A DNA stretch of 64,000 nucleotides from Phascolomyces articulosus (lineage: Eukaryota > Mucoromycota > Mucoromycetes > Mucorales > Lichtheimiaceae): assembly GCA_025677815.1 (NCBI GenBank), contig JAIXMP010000055.1, positions 1 to 64,000 on the forward strand, in the 5' to 3' direction. The position numbers were made by a program, and so were the translations under genes. The notes beneath the pieces were generated by a model. That model was not told the DNA's origin and searched no databases. It worked only from the letters and a program-made list of their open reading frames with translations. Positions 1-11,968 of the stretch are shown piece by piece. Position 1 is the first letter of the stretch. Each line of letters begins with the position of its first letter.

Positions 1-561
1 ACTCCATCATCACAACCATCCCTATATAACTATTCCTACACCACTCGTACTACACACTTGTACTACACACTCGCGTTGAGCTAAAGAATCTAACAACGAT
101 TTTTGGACTACTATTACTATATAAAGACAGGTACAGTACTAATAATTGTCATATTAGGAAAGTTTTTATTTACAAACACTTTGGAGTGTTTTTTTTGTAA
201 ACATCAGTACAGCTTCCAGCTGTATCTGTTCCATCTATTTTAACAGTAATCAAAAAAGCTTTCTTATTACCAAAACAAACTCTAAGATTATTATTGTAAC
301 AGCCAAAATCCACCATCACCTAAAAGTTTACTTTTTAGTTTGTAGTAATAAAGTTAACGATGAAGAGCAAGGTTATTTAACAATATTCAATATTAATAAT
401 GGTGTGAAAATAAAGTACTAAAAAAATTTGAAACATGTTGACTGAAATATTATTTTTCTGCTGTTTTTTAGTGAAAAATATAAAGACAGCCATACAATCA
501 AATTGTTACTCTTTTTATTTCAAAACTCTTTTTTTCCCTCCTGTGTATTCTACCGTAAAAA
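1..561. other. AT-rich intergenic DNA
   Basis: No convincing coding region. The first 90 bases carry a short CT/CA-rich stretch with two near-copies of GTACTACACACT. The rest is T- and A-rich and could be the 5' flank of the remnant that follows. Confidence 0.5.
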
Positions 562-1560
562 TATGGCTGATAGCAACAATAATGACACTACTACCACTAT
601 CGCCGAAAAGACCCTCCTTCACTCCTTTTCTGGAAGCCTCTCTCCCTAGTATTAAAGCTGAAAAACTTCCAACATAATCAAGGGGAGATAACTTTTTGTG
701 TTGACGGGAATAAGATTTTTGGTAAAGCATGTCTCCATATTATTGGAAGCACAAAAGGAACTCTGATGAAAATAGTCGATTCATGGGAAAATGCCTGGAT
801 AATACATTCGTGTATGTAAAAGGTGAGAAAAGTCGTTGATATAGAATATAGGTTTTTATTACAAGTTTCTCACCCTTATTCTGGACTCGGTTTGTAAACG
901 ATGAAGTAAGATCCAACAGTTGTCTACCAAGTTTTGTGGTTGTGATGCCCAAGTTGCAAAAGAATAGAAAGGAAAAAGTGACATGAATTTTCTTGAATAG
1001 GTGTTTTTTAGAAAATAGATAATGAATATAGTGTACATACATTGTGTATTATATTAACAACATAAAATAATAATCGTAATTATTTTTTTTTACATGATGT
1101 AAAATGTTAGCAGTGACACTTTTCAAAAAAGGCCATGGTAAAGCGTTCACTCTTGAACATTATTGGCTTACATGAGAAAAGATACAAAACTTCTTGACTT
1201 TATGGACTTTATTGCGAAAAAGGAGAAGGAAGAGTAGAAGAAGATGGATAAGAAGAAAGAAGCTGTGGGTGCCGAAGAATTAAGAAGTAGGTCCGTCCTG
1301 CTTCTGATGGCATCAAAAATGGACAAACAGAGGGACTCGAATTGGCTCTCGAGCATCAAAAGTTTATGGAGAGATAACAGGAACGAATGTAACAAGAAAA
1401 ATGAGAACAGGAGAAGCGCGAACAAGATATCATGACTAGAGAGATCTTATAAAATCTCTCCCCCTCTCGTAAATGCTTCGAGCAATTGCAGGAAATGATT
1501 CGAAAGGAAATGGAAGACGAAAGAAAAGAAAAGGAAGGCAGGAAGGAAGGCACTGAAAAT
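562..1560 (+). pseudogene. Decayed ORF remnant, possibly a transposon-associated gene
   Basis: An ATG at 562 opens a 28-residue Asn/Thr-rich reading frame that soon hits stops. Further downstream, short coding-like pieces sit in different frames: a Trp/Lys-rich piece around 735-830, a piece reading roughly FTLEHYWLT at about 1145-1180, and a Lys/Arg/Ser-rich piece at 1244-1435. The order of pieces (acidic start, aromatic middle, basic coiled C-terminus) reminds me of the Myb/NAM-associated ORFs carried by some fungal DNA transposons, but this is inference only. Several frame changes and stops make a working gene unlikely. Confidence 0.22.
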
Positions 1561-2702
1561 AAAGTGAAATGCCTGTAGAGGAAAATTATGATAGTGATAA
1601 TATAGCTGAAGTTACGTTGTTGAAGAAGAAATTGATACGTATATTTATTTATATTTATAAGGCCTTCCTTTAATTGGGCATGTATTTCCGGGTTTAATGT
1701 ATCAATATCAGAGGATTACGGTTTAAATCTCGCTCATGAGTACCAATATATTTATACTAATCATGATCTGGATTGGTAAAATGTTTGTGTTGTAATGAGA
1801 TCTTATGTATGTATGCCTTATGGCGTTTATCTTCAGCAATGTTATCATTACAACGCATTGTGTATATTGTCAAGGTTATTATATTACCTTAGGGGAAAAA
1901 ATAAGGGCTTATTCAGTCATTCGGTTATTTATTTTTGCACGATTTTGAGTAGTTTTTTTATTGATATTAGGCCTTATGGATTACTTTTGTTACTAACCTA
2001 TGGCAGTTTTTTTTTTTTTTTTTTTTTTTTTTTGGTTGACCAGGTTTCATTTTCAATAATCGGCTGTGCTGTGTTGCTCGTTTGGTTTCATGATTCTTAT
2101 CATCATGCATGAAAAAAAAACAGTTATGAAAAGAACTGCTGTAGTACGTAAGGATGATCAAAGTAGATCAGTGTCACAATAAAAAAAAGTGCCAATAGTG
2201 CCACAATCCAGTAGATGAATGGCATGGCACCAAAAGCATGGGTGATTGGAGAATGAACATAAAATAACATGGAGAAAATGTCGGATATGTGTTATTGCTA
2301 CTACAGCATCAAAAATATGCGTATCAGAAAAAAAAGAATTATCTTAACAAGAAGTGTTACAAGAAGAAGTTAATGGATAATATGAGCAGGAACCAAAGTA
2401 TTTATGATGGATAATGATGGAAGCATCATCAACAGGACTAGGACCAGAGTGACATGGAAAACTTGAGCACAAATACCAAGGCAAGAGAACCATGTATGGA
2501 TAGGCTTTGTTGAATAAAAAGAAGAAAAGGTACTTAGGGTGAGAGTTTTTACAATTTTCAAGAACCCTTTTATATTTCATTTACATGGTGTTTATTGATC
2601 CAAAACCTTGCAGATTATAATGTTACACTCTCATCACTTCATTAAATTACTATTACGGTTCTGCGGTACTCTTATGTAGAACCGATTGCAGTTTCGTGTC
2701 AA
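1561..2702. other. Intergenic DNA with a long poly-T run
   Basis: No supported gene. It contains an uninterrupted run of about 27 T at 2007-2033. Short ORFs on both strands are low-complexity and have no recognisable motif. From 2655 the bases CGGTTCTGCG and GTAGAACCG form an inverted pair just outside the foldback element that follows. Confidence 0.5.
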
Positions 2703-2932
2703 TTCCGGTTCTGCGAGTCTTTTGAGGAACCATACTATTATTATTGTCATTCACCAAGATCCAGTAACGGAGCCAAAGAGATTGACCTTCAAAAAAAGTC
2801 AATTGGTATCAAACTAGGAATCAAGAAAACTATATTGTTGGTCAATCTCAATTCATTCAAGACGGCGCAAATTATTTGTCAATCAACTGAATTATCAAGA
2901 TACTACAACTTTCGAGGTTGCCAGAACCGGAA
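2703..2932. repeat. Small foldback/MITE-like element with nested inverted repeats
   Basis: Perfect 11-bp inverted termini TTCCGGTTCTG (2703-2713) and CAGAACCGGAA (2922-2932) bound 230 bp. Inside lies a second perfect inverted pair, GAGATTGACC (2778-2787) and GGTCAATCTC (2840-2849). There is no internal ORF. I see no clear immediate target-site duplication, although CAATT occurs near both ends. A related AGAACCG word recurs at about 5810. A miniature inverted-repeat element or a cruciform-forming regulatory sequence are both possible. Confidence 0.4.
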
Positions 2933-3034
2933 AGCCAATTCAACTCGAACAAGTAACACTATATAATTGCCATATACTATTTTACATATATACACCAAAC
3001 CAAGGCATGGGTATTCATCAAGTATATCATCTAA

Positions 3035-4056
3035 CTAGGTCAGAATTTCTTTACACCGCTGTGGCGTAAAGCTTTTTTTTTTTTGGAATTGGCTGATAGA
3101 GTATTGGTGACAGTAAGATGATCTGGTACATATTGATGATACGCAGTAATAAAGTTGAATAATATGGATTTGTTTTGTATCGATTGACGACGGTGATATT
3201 TTGACATTAGAATTTTCTCTTTTTTTTTTGTTCTTGTTTAATATGAATGTGTTGTATAGTTCTTCGAATTTTATGTTTGTGGGCTTTTTTTTCATCTTTG
3301 TCTTGATTTCTGGTTCGTCCATATTTGGTCTACATGATGAGTAAAATAAGATACACTATTAGAATCTCCACAGTATATATTACTTTAACAATAAAAAACA
3401 TTATATAATAACAACTTACTTGTTGGACTGATTGTTGCTGTATGTAATTGTAAATTTTGATTTTTTATGTGTTTTTTGTTTTTGAAAATGTGGCTTCGTC
3501 CATGATGTTCTATTTAATATGTTGATTTTTTAGCTAAGATTGTTTCATAATCTATTGTTATATATACTAGGAAACTTATATACTAGAGATTGGAAAGAAC
3601 ATCATTAAGAAAACTTACTGGATCGATGCCATTTTTTCAAGGAATTTCTGTATTCGTAATTTTTGTTTTTTGTTATTGTATTTTTGTCCGTATTCTAATG
3701 TGTAACTTTAAATGCATTAATACTAGAATATTTTCTTGAAATGGTACTGATAATAAATTAATATAAGACAAACTTACTGTATATTTTGTGGATGATCCAG
3801 TGAATTTTTTTATATATTAGAAAGATGATTTGAACATTTTCGTATGCGTAAAGTTTGTTTCATTTCAATAAATAATCTAGTAAAAATATGAGGTTTTATA
3901 ACAAATTATTAGCACCTACTCATCTACTATGTTGTATATAATTATATGAAAGAGAAATATTCTATATGAACTTACTGAAAGGAAGTTTTTTTGTAAATAT
4001 CAAAGATGATTTCCATGTTCTTGTTTTGTTTTGTTGATGACATTTTCGTTGTCCAT
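3035..4056 (-). other. Array of repeated exon/intron-like units (possible intron-rich gene or its relic)
   Basis: Read on the minus strand, five similar units follow one another. Proposed exons are 4056-3976, 3876-3778, 3694-3619, 3509-3420 and 3329-3035; each of the first four ends at a GTAAGT donor, and exons 2-5 start after TAG. Introns would be 99, 83, 109 and 90 nt. Exons 1, 4 and 5 begin with ATGGAC-A; exons 1, 2 and 3 share a motif read as IIFxIYKK (1, 2) or LRIxKF (2, 3). Exons 3, 4 and 5 join in phase and lead into a 95-residue Lys-rich open frame ending at 3035. Exon 2 has a stop in every frame, so the locus is either mis-modelled there or decayed. No known domain recognised. Confidence 0.35.
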
Positions 4057-5161
4057 TGTCAGTAAACACACCATCATCACTGAATAATTTCTGGCCGACT
4101 TTCTTACTGGGGATTTAAGGATAGTGATAAAATGAAGTGTAGCACCATTATTTTTTTTTATTTCTTTTTTTTGAGACCATCATCACAGAAGACATATAAC
4201 TATGCTACCGTCATTTCCAGAAATTTGAATTTATATTGTATTTATTTGGGAATTTTGTCATCGCAAAAAGACAGGGCCGAAATCATTCAATTGATATATT
4301 TGGATACGTTGTGTGTGTGGACTTTTCAAAATAGTTCGCGTGTGTGTAGATGTGTGTGATAAATCACTTTTATATCCAAGCAAGTATATCAAATAATTGC
4401 CTTGAGCGATAAGAAAAAAATCATAAGCCAACAAACACCAATCACTGACATTTTCGGGATTATATGGATAGATATTTCTGTTTTTGCAATCGTATTCCTA
4501 TTCAAATATCATATTTGGTTATCAAAAACATGTATAAAATGCACCACCACTTAGCTAGAATAAATAACAACAGTACAAACGATAAACTAGATAGTAACTT
4601 ATAAACAAATAAATTGGGTATATTGATCATTCATCTAATCAAAGCATCAAAATGGATAATTATTTTAAATGTTGGCAATAAAGACCAATGTAAAATTAGC
4701 AATAATGTATATATTATTCAGCAAATTATTTTTCCATTTTGAATATACGAAAACTTTATGAAAGTTGGATATTACTTATTATGAAAGACTAGCGATATTT
4801 TGAGCCAAGAGTGTCAATTAATGAGCCTAACGAATCTATACAAAATTATTTACTCGATAGCCTTCCTTGGAAGAATGGACTTTTTAGATCTCCTTCATTG
4901 TAGCTCGCGAACAGGTGCTTTTTGGAAGTGGATGGCAATGAGATAATGGTTTGTAGTGATAAAATATTAAATTGTCGACGATTGCAACAGGGGTACAACG
5001 ATGACAATTTGACTCAATGGTTCAAGGCATCAAACATGTTTAACGTCTCTTGGAAAACAACAGGAAGAACCCTTTTGCTTTCTCAATACTTCACACCTGA
5101 ACGTCGATGTTTTAGTTTAGAAGAACTGAATATTTTATTTGTTGCTTTTAAAAATTGATGA
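4057..5161. other. Gene-poor DNA with one orphan ORF
   Basis: Mostly AT-rich with no recognisable gene. A 78-codon plus-strand ORF at 4922-5158 has balanced composition (residues such as DNLTQWFKAS and RRCFSLEEL) but matches nothing I know, has no clear promoter, and ends three bases before the mobile element. It may be a relic exon. Confidence 0.35.
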
Positions 5162-5586
5162 TACAACCACACCTTTTGCATCCTCTACGATTTCTGTACC
5201 AATTTAGTGAGAATTATCATAAATACTTATAAAATTTGCACTTTTACAATTTGCATCATTATTTACGGTCGTTGCGTCTAATCGGGTGTAAAACCTACTT
5301 AATTTTCTGAGACTCATGTAAGATTTTAAGGATTTTGCAACTTATCGAGGTAATTTTATATGCATTTTTAAAAATAAAAAATGATGAAAAACACATCTTA
5401 TACATATCCAAAGATAACTTTAGTATTCATGTTTACTTGTTGGCTGGAGCAAACTCCATGGTTGTAGTACACAGCCTAGAAGATCAGATACTAAGTGAAC
5501 AAAGACCTCAGTTTTTGCAACCACTTGACTTCCACACCTAAATTATTGGAATTGCCACTGTTACAAAAGATGGGAGATGACTTTAT
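5162..5586 (+). mobile_element. Tc1/mariner-type non-autonomous element, copy 1
   Basis: About 425 bp that align along their whole length with 19182-19623 in the same orientation, roughly nine bases in ten identical by eye and with differences mostly transitions. The right end (reading inward CATCTCCCATCTTTTG) matches the inverted terminus of copy 2; the left end ATACAACCACACCTTTTGCA is more degenerate. TA lies at both edges. It has no transposase ORF, so it would depend on an element elsewhere. This is the older-looking copy. Confidence 0.6.
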
Positions 5587-7453
5587 ATTGAAAAACAAAG
5601 ATCTGCCAACAACATCTTCATCTAACCGAATTTATGTATCCATATGTGCTGCAGCACAGTAAAATACATGTATCCGATCCAATGATTCAAAATATCAAAC
5701 GGGGTATTCTATATTTCTTGAAGTAACACCTAGTTTTTTTATATACTGCGTTCCTGATGTCGATGTTTGTTTAATAATGGAATCCAATGTTGAATTTTAT
5801 TATGTAGCAGAACCGAACGCTCAACTGGTTTGCTTTTAAAAATTGTGGGATTTTGATATTCATTTGCCTATTATTCGGTTTCGTCAATAGAAAACCTCCT
5901 CTAATGTAATTTGGCCTTAAATAAATTCTTTGGATTTCTCAAGAACGACGTTCACCATATTAACTAAATATCATAGATCACTGGTAAACATCATACATAT
6001 TTCTCTCCCACGGAAAGAAACATAATAAATCGTGTTAACAATAAAAAGAATATCAAATTATCACCATTTAAAAGGTTAGTAGAATGATGGTGATGACTGC
6101 TTCTTTAGGAGATAGAAACTAACTTCGTTTTATCTTGTTCTATCCATCCAGTTGAGATATCGATGTGGAGGATATGAATTGATCATCAATTATAACAACA
6201 AAAACTTTTTGTCTTTTCAATAACAACTTTTTTTATGTGTACATCTCTATCTTTTATCCAGTTTTGTTGTTCCGAGGTCTTGATGTTCGTTCCTTCATCA
6301 ATATTAGGAGCGGCTCAATAGGTTATTATATAAGCGAGTGATATTTTTGTTTACTTCAAAGATTATCATTATCAAAAGGTGTTAAACCTGGTGATAAGTT
6401 TGGAAAGCAAGTTGCACCGAAAATTACCTGAGTTTGAATAATGTTTCATATACTTTATGGGATAACTTTTTCATATCGTCGAGTGGTAGGTAATAAAAAT
6501 CTAAATATGCTTTGTGCGCATTGTATATATACTATTCAAACTAGTACACGTTGTTTTGAGGTGAAGATATATATATAAAGGGAGAAGAAGCAGATAAGAA
6601 GAAGAAAGGGTGGTGACAGGAGAAGAAGAAAGAAAGAAAGAAACGATGAGTAATAAAAAGTTCAAGGGCTTTTTTTTTCTTTGTTTCCTTTTTTTTTTCA
6701 GCAGTTCTTCTTAAAGAATGGACTTCATTCAATTGTCATCATTATCATCATGTTCAAAAAAAAGAGTATATTCCATTAATAGTGAAACATTTTTTTATAT
6801 AAACAATAATTTTATAATAGTATCACACTGCTCCAATATACTAAAAAAATAGAATAATATATTATGGTAAGACGAAGAGCGAATCGAAAAAGGTATGTCT
6901 TCACGCACGACTTATCGGAATCTGATACAGCAAAATAAGACGGTACTACAGAAGACTACATCATCACGACACATTATGATCGATATGCGTTGGGGACGAT
7001 ATAAATGATGGTATTAAAGTCCATCTGCAGCAAGTAAGCCGAATAAAAAAGGAGTATATATCAGGGGAGGGGTTGAGGATATAAAGGGGGTTATGTGTGT
7101 GTGTGTGTATGTGTATGTATGTAAATAGGTCGTGAGTGTTTTTTTATGGTATTCGAAACCTAGCAAATGAGGAAAAGAAGGAAAAAGTTTTTTTTTCTTT
7201 CTCTCTCTTTGAGTGTTACTCTAAATTGCATCCTTACACTTATTCAATCACTACTTAACAACAATAATTACAGCAAAAAAAAAAAAACTCCCTTTTTTTT
7301 ATTTTTATATATTTTTCTCTTTTTCTTTTCTTCTTTCCTTTTCCTTTTTCCTTTTCTTTTTTTTTCATTTTTGTTTTTATATTATATATATATATATATA
7401 CATATTATATACTATTATCCTATAAATTATATAAATTATTATTATTATTCTAT
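5587..7453. other. Intergenic DNA and promoter of the next gene
   Basis: No gene supported. It holds GT-rich microsatellite (about 7096-7120), long pyrimidine tracts at 7188-7380 and an AT dinucleotide run at 7384-7400, just upstream of the start at 7454. The ORF at 7167-7478 is a product of these pyrimidine tracts (poly Phe/Leu/Ser) and was not called. Confidence 0.5.
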
Positions 7454-8802
7454 ATGGTCGAACGTATCTTTGACGTGAACGAATCTCCATTACTACATCA
7501 ACAACAGCCTATCACTTATAATTTCGATCCTTCACCCCATATTCAATCTATACGTCATGTTATCGTCAAAAGATATGCTGCAAAAAAACGTAGATTATCT
7601 ACTTGTTCTTCAAGCCAAAAGATCGATCATCGACCTTTAAAGAAAAAACATATTCAACAACAACAAGAGGAGAATGATCTATTAATGGTCCACGGCGGGT
7701 TACCTTCTCCTCCTGTGGATAGTCCTGTCAATGAATTTCCTCAAGTTGTCGATATGGTCCTTGATCAACCAGAGCAAATTTCCATATCTATCAAAGAAAA
7801 AGAAGAGAAAGAATCTGTTACGGTGATAGCAACGCCAACAATAAAAGAACCTAAAAAGATTAACAACATGACAGCTGTTGACATTAATAAAAAACTGGAA
7901 GCATTAAAACAAGAAAAACATCAGTTATTTCAACGCATTAAAATTTTAATGCAACAAGAACAAGAACAAGAACAAGAACAGTTAAAGCATCAAGTCCCCA
8001 TGATGCAATCGCATGAACCTGTAGTAGACATTACAGAATCAAGAACTTTGGTCTTAGAGGAGGAAGATGGAGTAATAGTGGACAACAACAAAAATATCAA
8101 GAGCAGTCCTTGGTCGGTCAATGAAAATGACTCATCTTTGTCCTCAATAACAACAACACAAGTTTCCTTACCGGTGGTTGTTACTGCTGCAACGAATGCA
8201 TTAGTATCTACAGCATCATCCTCTTCACCCGCATATCAGCATCATCATCATCCTGGTTCTTCGTCTCCTTCTTTATCACCCAATTGGTTAAAACAACGTT
8301 CATCACCACCTTTATCTTCATCTTCATCCGCTTCATCTTCCTCTTCTGCTTGTTTATCACCACCACCGCAACAAATACCACCCAATGGTCATTATCAAAA
8401 AAGAATACACTCTTCTCCATCTTCCTCTATCTATGGCAGTGGTCATGGACGACCCTCATTTAACAACAACAACAATAATAATAATAATAAAAGGGTAAGT
8501 TATCTATAAATGGTGATGGTGGTAACACCGAAACTAAACTTTGGTGTCTCCACTCCTGGTTTTTTTATATTGATGAGAGATATCATCATTTTTTGTACTC
8601 ACTTTATTCTTATCACCGCGATTTCTCACTCTTTTAATTAATATTTTATTATATATAGTCATACAACAATCATCCTACATCATTAACATCACATCAACTT
8701 CATCACCCTTCGTTTCATCCTTCACCTCGTTATTTCCATCCTCGCCATCCACAGCAACAACAGCAACGTCCAATGCATCGGTCATCGTATTTCATCTCGT
8801 GA
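7454..8802 (+). CDS. Low-complexity protein with short coiled coil, unknown function
   Basis: Two exons, 7454-8494 and 8659-8802, joined in phase 0 over a 164-nt intron with donor GTAAGT and acceptor TATAG, giving 394 residues. The N-terminal 60 residues (MVERIFDVNES..., then a basic AAKKRRLS stretch that could be a nuclear localisation signal) are the least repetitive part and the best target for homology searches. Around residues 135-175 there is a Glu/Gln/Lys-rich coiled-coil stretch with an EQ repeat. The rest is Ser, Pro, His, Asn and Gln homopolymer sequence; the second exon is His/Pro/Gln-rich. The basic N-terminus and disorder suggest a nuclear regulatory or scaffold protein, but I recognise no domain. 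Confidence 0.7.
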
Positions 8803-9435
8803 TGATACGCCACCTTAACCTTGGTCTCTCTTCGCTTGTCCAACCCTAATTGGAAAATAACAAAAAACAAATAATAAATAAAAACAACACACATATCACT
8901 TTGTCTATCCTCACTCGTTCACTTACCCACACCAAAAAAAAAGATTATATTATTATACATGGTATTCTATTTTCTTATTATTATTATCATTATTATCATT
9001 ATTACCTACTACTTATTATCGTCATCATTATATAGCCCTTTCTCTTCCCTTTTTTTTATTCTCTCCTGGATTCTGTAATTATTTTTTTGTACTATATAGG
9101 TTGTTCCTTTCTTGTTCCTATTTCATTGTCTTTTTTTTGAAAGTTTTTTTTTATATATAAATAATATATAATTTTATCTTTGTCTATCATATTTTTTTAA
9201 AAAAAGTAATTTTGTATTATTATTAAAGAAGTATGAGGAGGAGTTTTTGCGATAGATGAAAAATGTATGTGATATAGGATGCTAAGCGGTAAAAGTGATG
9301 GATGTTGGTGTATACATATTATCTAAGAATTAGAATAAAGGGTAATAATAATTATATATATATAAAAGAAAAGAGTCTATAATAATAATAAAGAAATATA
9401 CAAAAGAACAAGTCATAATTTTTTCGTTTCGTTTC
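8803..9435. other. Convergent 3' intergenic region
   Basis: Lies between the 3' ends of the plus-strand gene ending at 8802 and the minus-strand methyltransferase ending at 9436. AT-rich with TAT and TTA microsatellites and candidate polyadenylation signals; no gene seen. Confidence 0.6.
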
Positions 9436-11066
9436 TTAGGGTTTCCTTGCAATCCAACAATTAAATCGTGTAAAACCATGATAATCTTCAAATTCTTCTA
9501 ATACTTCTTGTACGGCCATATCATAATCTTCACTTGAAATACCCCAATTACCCATAAAAAACGTTTTTCGATTTCTCAAGTAAAGTTTACGTGTTTCCTT
9601 GTTAATAAATCCAAATTGTTTCAATTCTAAATAACATATTTATGATGTGAGGTTAGAAAAAAAAAACAAAGATGTCTCTTCTCCATCCTTTCATTTTCAC
9701 TGGCCCTTTTATATATATACCTGCATCTTTTGGCCATTCACCAATGGGAATATCTAATGGACGATGTTCCATATTTTCAAAACCGGTTTCTTCTATTTTG
9801 GATCCCAAAGATTCGGTGAAAACAAAATCTAATCCCCATTCTGTACATTGTTCCTGCATAAAAGCATCAAATGCATTTTGTACTGGCCCTATAAAAATAT
9901 TCAAGTTAGGATAGGAAATTCTTTCTCTCTCACATACAAGATTGACACATGTATCATCATGCGTTATCACAAGATCCTCTCTCTTTAGCCCCAAATCTTG
10001 AAAAGACACAACAAACATTACCAGGATTATGATGCCAAAGGTCAGCTTCAACTAATTCAATATATCCACCCGGTTTAAGGACTCGAAGCATTTCTTGTAA
10101 TACATGAGACCATTTATCTTTTCGAATGACATTTCCCATCGAGCGTTGAAATATACTATTTGAAGAAGAGTCAATAAGAATCATTTTTTTAAAATCTAAA
10201 TGGATACTGATAAAATACTTACAAATCAACAGACGCATCTTCTAATGGTAATCGATCATTAATATCCGCTTCCACATAACTTAAATTCTTTGGACCCACT
10301 TGATGCGACATGGGAGGTTTAATATCAATTCCAATGACTTGAGCATTAAAATGTTCTGCTGCCATTTCTAATGCCCAAATACCATTCGCTGTACCAATAT
10401 CCACAATTGTTGTAGGTTTTTCAATAGGTGCCCATGCATTTGTTTTTCGTGCACTTTTTAATAAATAATGCTAAATAATAAACGATGAATGGGGGGAATG
10501 GATTCTTTTTTAGTATATATATATATACCTGCTTTAAAATAGAATCATATCTATCTGTTATATACCTGTCGTTGTAAACGATCATATTCTCGAAAATCTT
10601 CTTGTGCAGTAGCTGTTGGACGAGAAAAACTGGCTTTTCGTTGTTTACTATGAAGAACTTCACTAATTGATTTACGTCGTGGTCCATCCATGGCTTTTTG
10701 AGGTGTCATGGTAGAAGATGCTGTAGAGGTATTAATAGAAGGAGCGGCTAATGTAGATGAAGAATAATCACTTTTGGTGGTGGTAGTAGAAGATGTGGTG
10801 GTAGTGTGTGTGGTCATGGTAGTGGTAGGTGTGGTGGATACAACGGCGGATGCGGCTGCTGCCATGGCATTATCAATAGCACCGGCACCATTCGAAGGAA
10901 AAGGTTCTACCCAGTCATAATTCCCATGAGAATAGGAGCTACTTGCATGGGAAATAGAAAGTGATGAATGGGATCGAGCACCTACAGTGGCTGTACTGCG
11001 TCGACGTGTCTTGCTACCTCGTTTTTCTTTTGTTCGTTCAAGGACTCGACTCGTTTGATTTCCCAT
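9436..11066 (-). CDS. SAM-dependent methyltransferase, LaeA/UMTA-like class I fold
   Basis: Five exons on the minus strand: 11066-10566, 10470-10223, 10155-10022, 9888-9721, 9626-9436, all joining in phase to give 413 residues. Residues 1-150 are Ser/Thr-rich, disordered and basic. The methyltransferase core begins near residue 168: HYLLK, then the SAM-binding motif I VDIGTANG at 190-197, the acidic loop VIGIDI, a post-motif VEADINDRLPLEDASVDF, FIFQRSM, and RVLKPGGYIELVEADLW. The C-terminal part (GPVQNAF..., FTESLG, then NWGISSEDY and a Trp-ended FNCWIARKP) is typical of this fungal family. Substrate unknown; relatives include regulators of secondary metabolism and many uncharacterised paralogues. 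The 133-nt intron 9889-10021 must be removed to restore NPGPVQNAF. Confidence 0.85.
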
Positions 11067-11968
11067 GAATTTTCTATCTATGCTGTAATATGGATGCTGT
11101 TGAATCCCTTTTATTTTTAATGGGGTATTTGGAAAATAAAAGAAAGAAGGAGTGAAAAAGGAAGAGTAAAAAGAAAAAGAAAATAAAAAGTGTAATTATA
11201 TAAAAATATAAAAGGAGGGAAACAGAAAAGTTGTTGGTTTGCTCGTTAAATAGGATATTTCTTTTTCTTCAATGAATTCTAATTTATGTACAATTAATAC
11301 AGGCTAAACACTTGTTAAAAAAAAAGGAGTACTTTAAAGAAGAAAAGGGGAGGAAAAGGGGGGTTAAAGGAAGAACAACAAGTACTTAAAAAACGGAAGC
11401 ACCAATCCGGACTTAAATATGAAAAGACTTTTCAGTTACACATTGAACGGAGTTCAACTCTTTTTCATCGACAGGAAAGCTGAAAAGGGTGGAATGAAAA
11501 AGTATACTTCAAAGATTGATTACCGGAATATGGGATCTCTTCATGGTTTAGATATATTATACTTATTTATACACAGTACATCTATTACATCTATCATATC
11601 ATCATCCATAATAGAACACCTTCTTTTTTTCGATTCTAAGTTTTCATTCCCAACAAAATAATAAAAAAAGCCTGTTGTATCCATTTTTACATATTTAACT
11701 TTATTATCCCTATGGATGGATGAGTTTGCGGTTCTCCAAATCTTAAATAGCTTTTTTTTGTTGTCATCTTTTTGTAACCTAGCAACATGAAATGGATGTA
11801 ACATAGTAACATAAGTGGTAACTTCGCAACATGAGCAGTTGCCATGGCGATGAGTGATTTATTATTATTACAAGAGAGAAGTAAAGATTCTTTTTTTCTA
11901 GGTTGTGTAACATCTAGAAAGGTTTGTGTCACATCATCTTTTGTTTTTAAAAGATCTACTTTTAATCA
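11067..11968. other. Intergenic region between two minus-strand genes
   Basis: Promoter of the methyltransferase on the right side of its start and the 3' flank of ALG1. It contains purine-rich tracts (11140-11370). ORFs at 11419-11661 and 11541-11932 overlap on opposite strands, have no motif and were not called. Confidence 0.5.

Noticed and set aside
7167..7478. 103-codon plus-strand ORF
   Set aside because: Made of promoter pyrimidine tracts giving Phe/Leu/Ser runs; overlaps the true start at 7454 in another frame.
9997..10021. 25-nt micro-intron in the methyltransferase
   Set aside because: A normal 133-nt intron (9889-10021) restores the conserved NPGPVQNAF and keeps frame, so the tiny intron is not needed.
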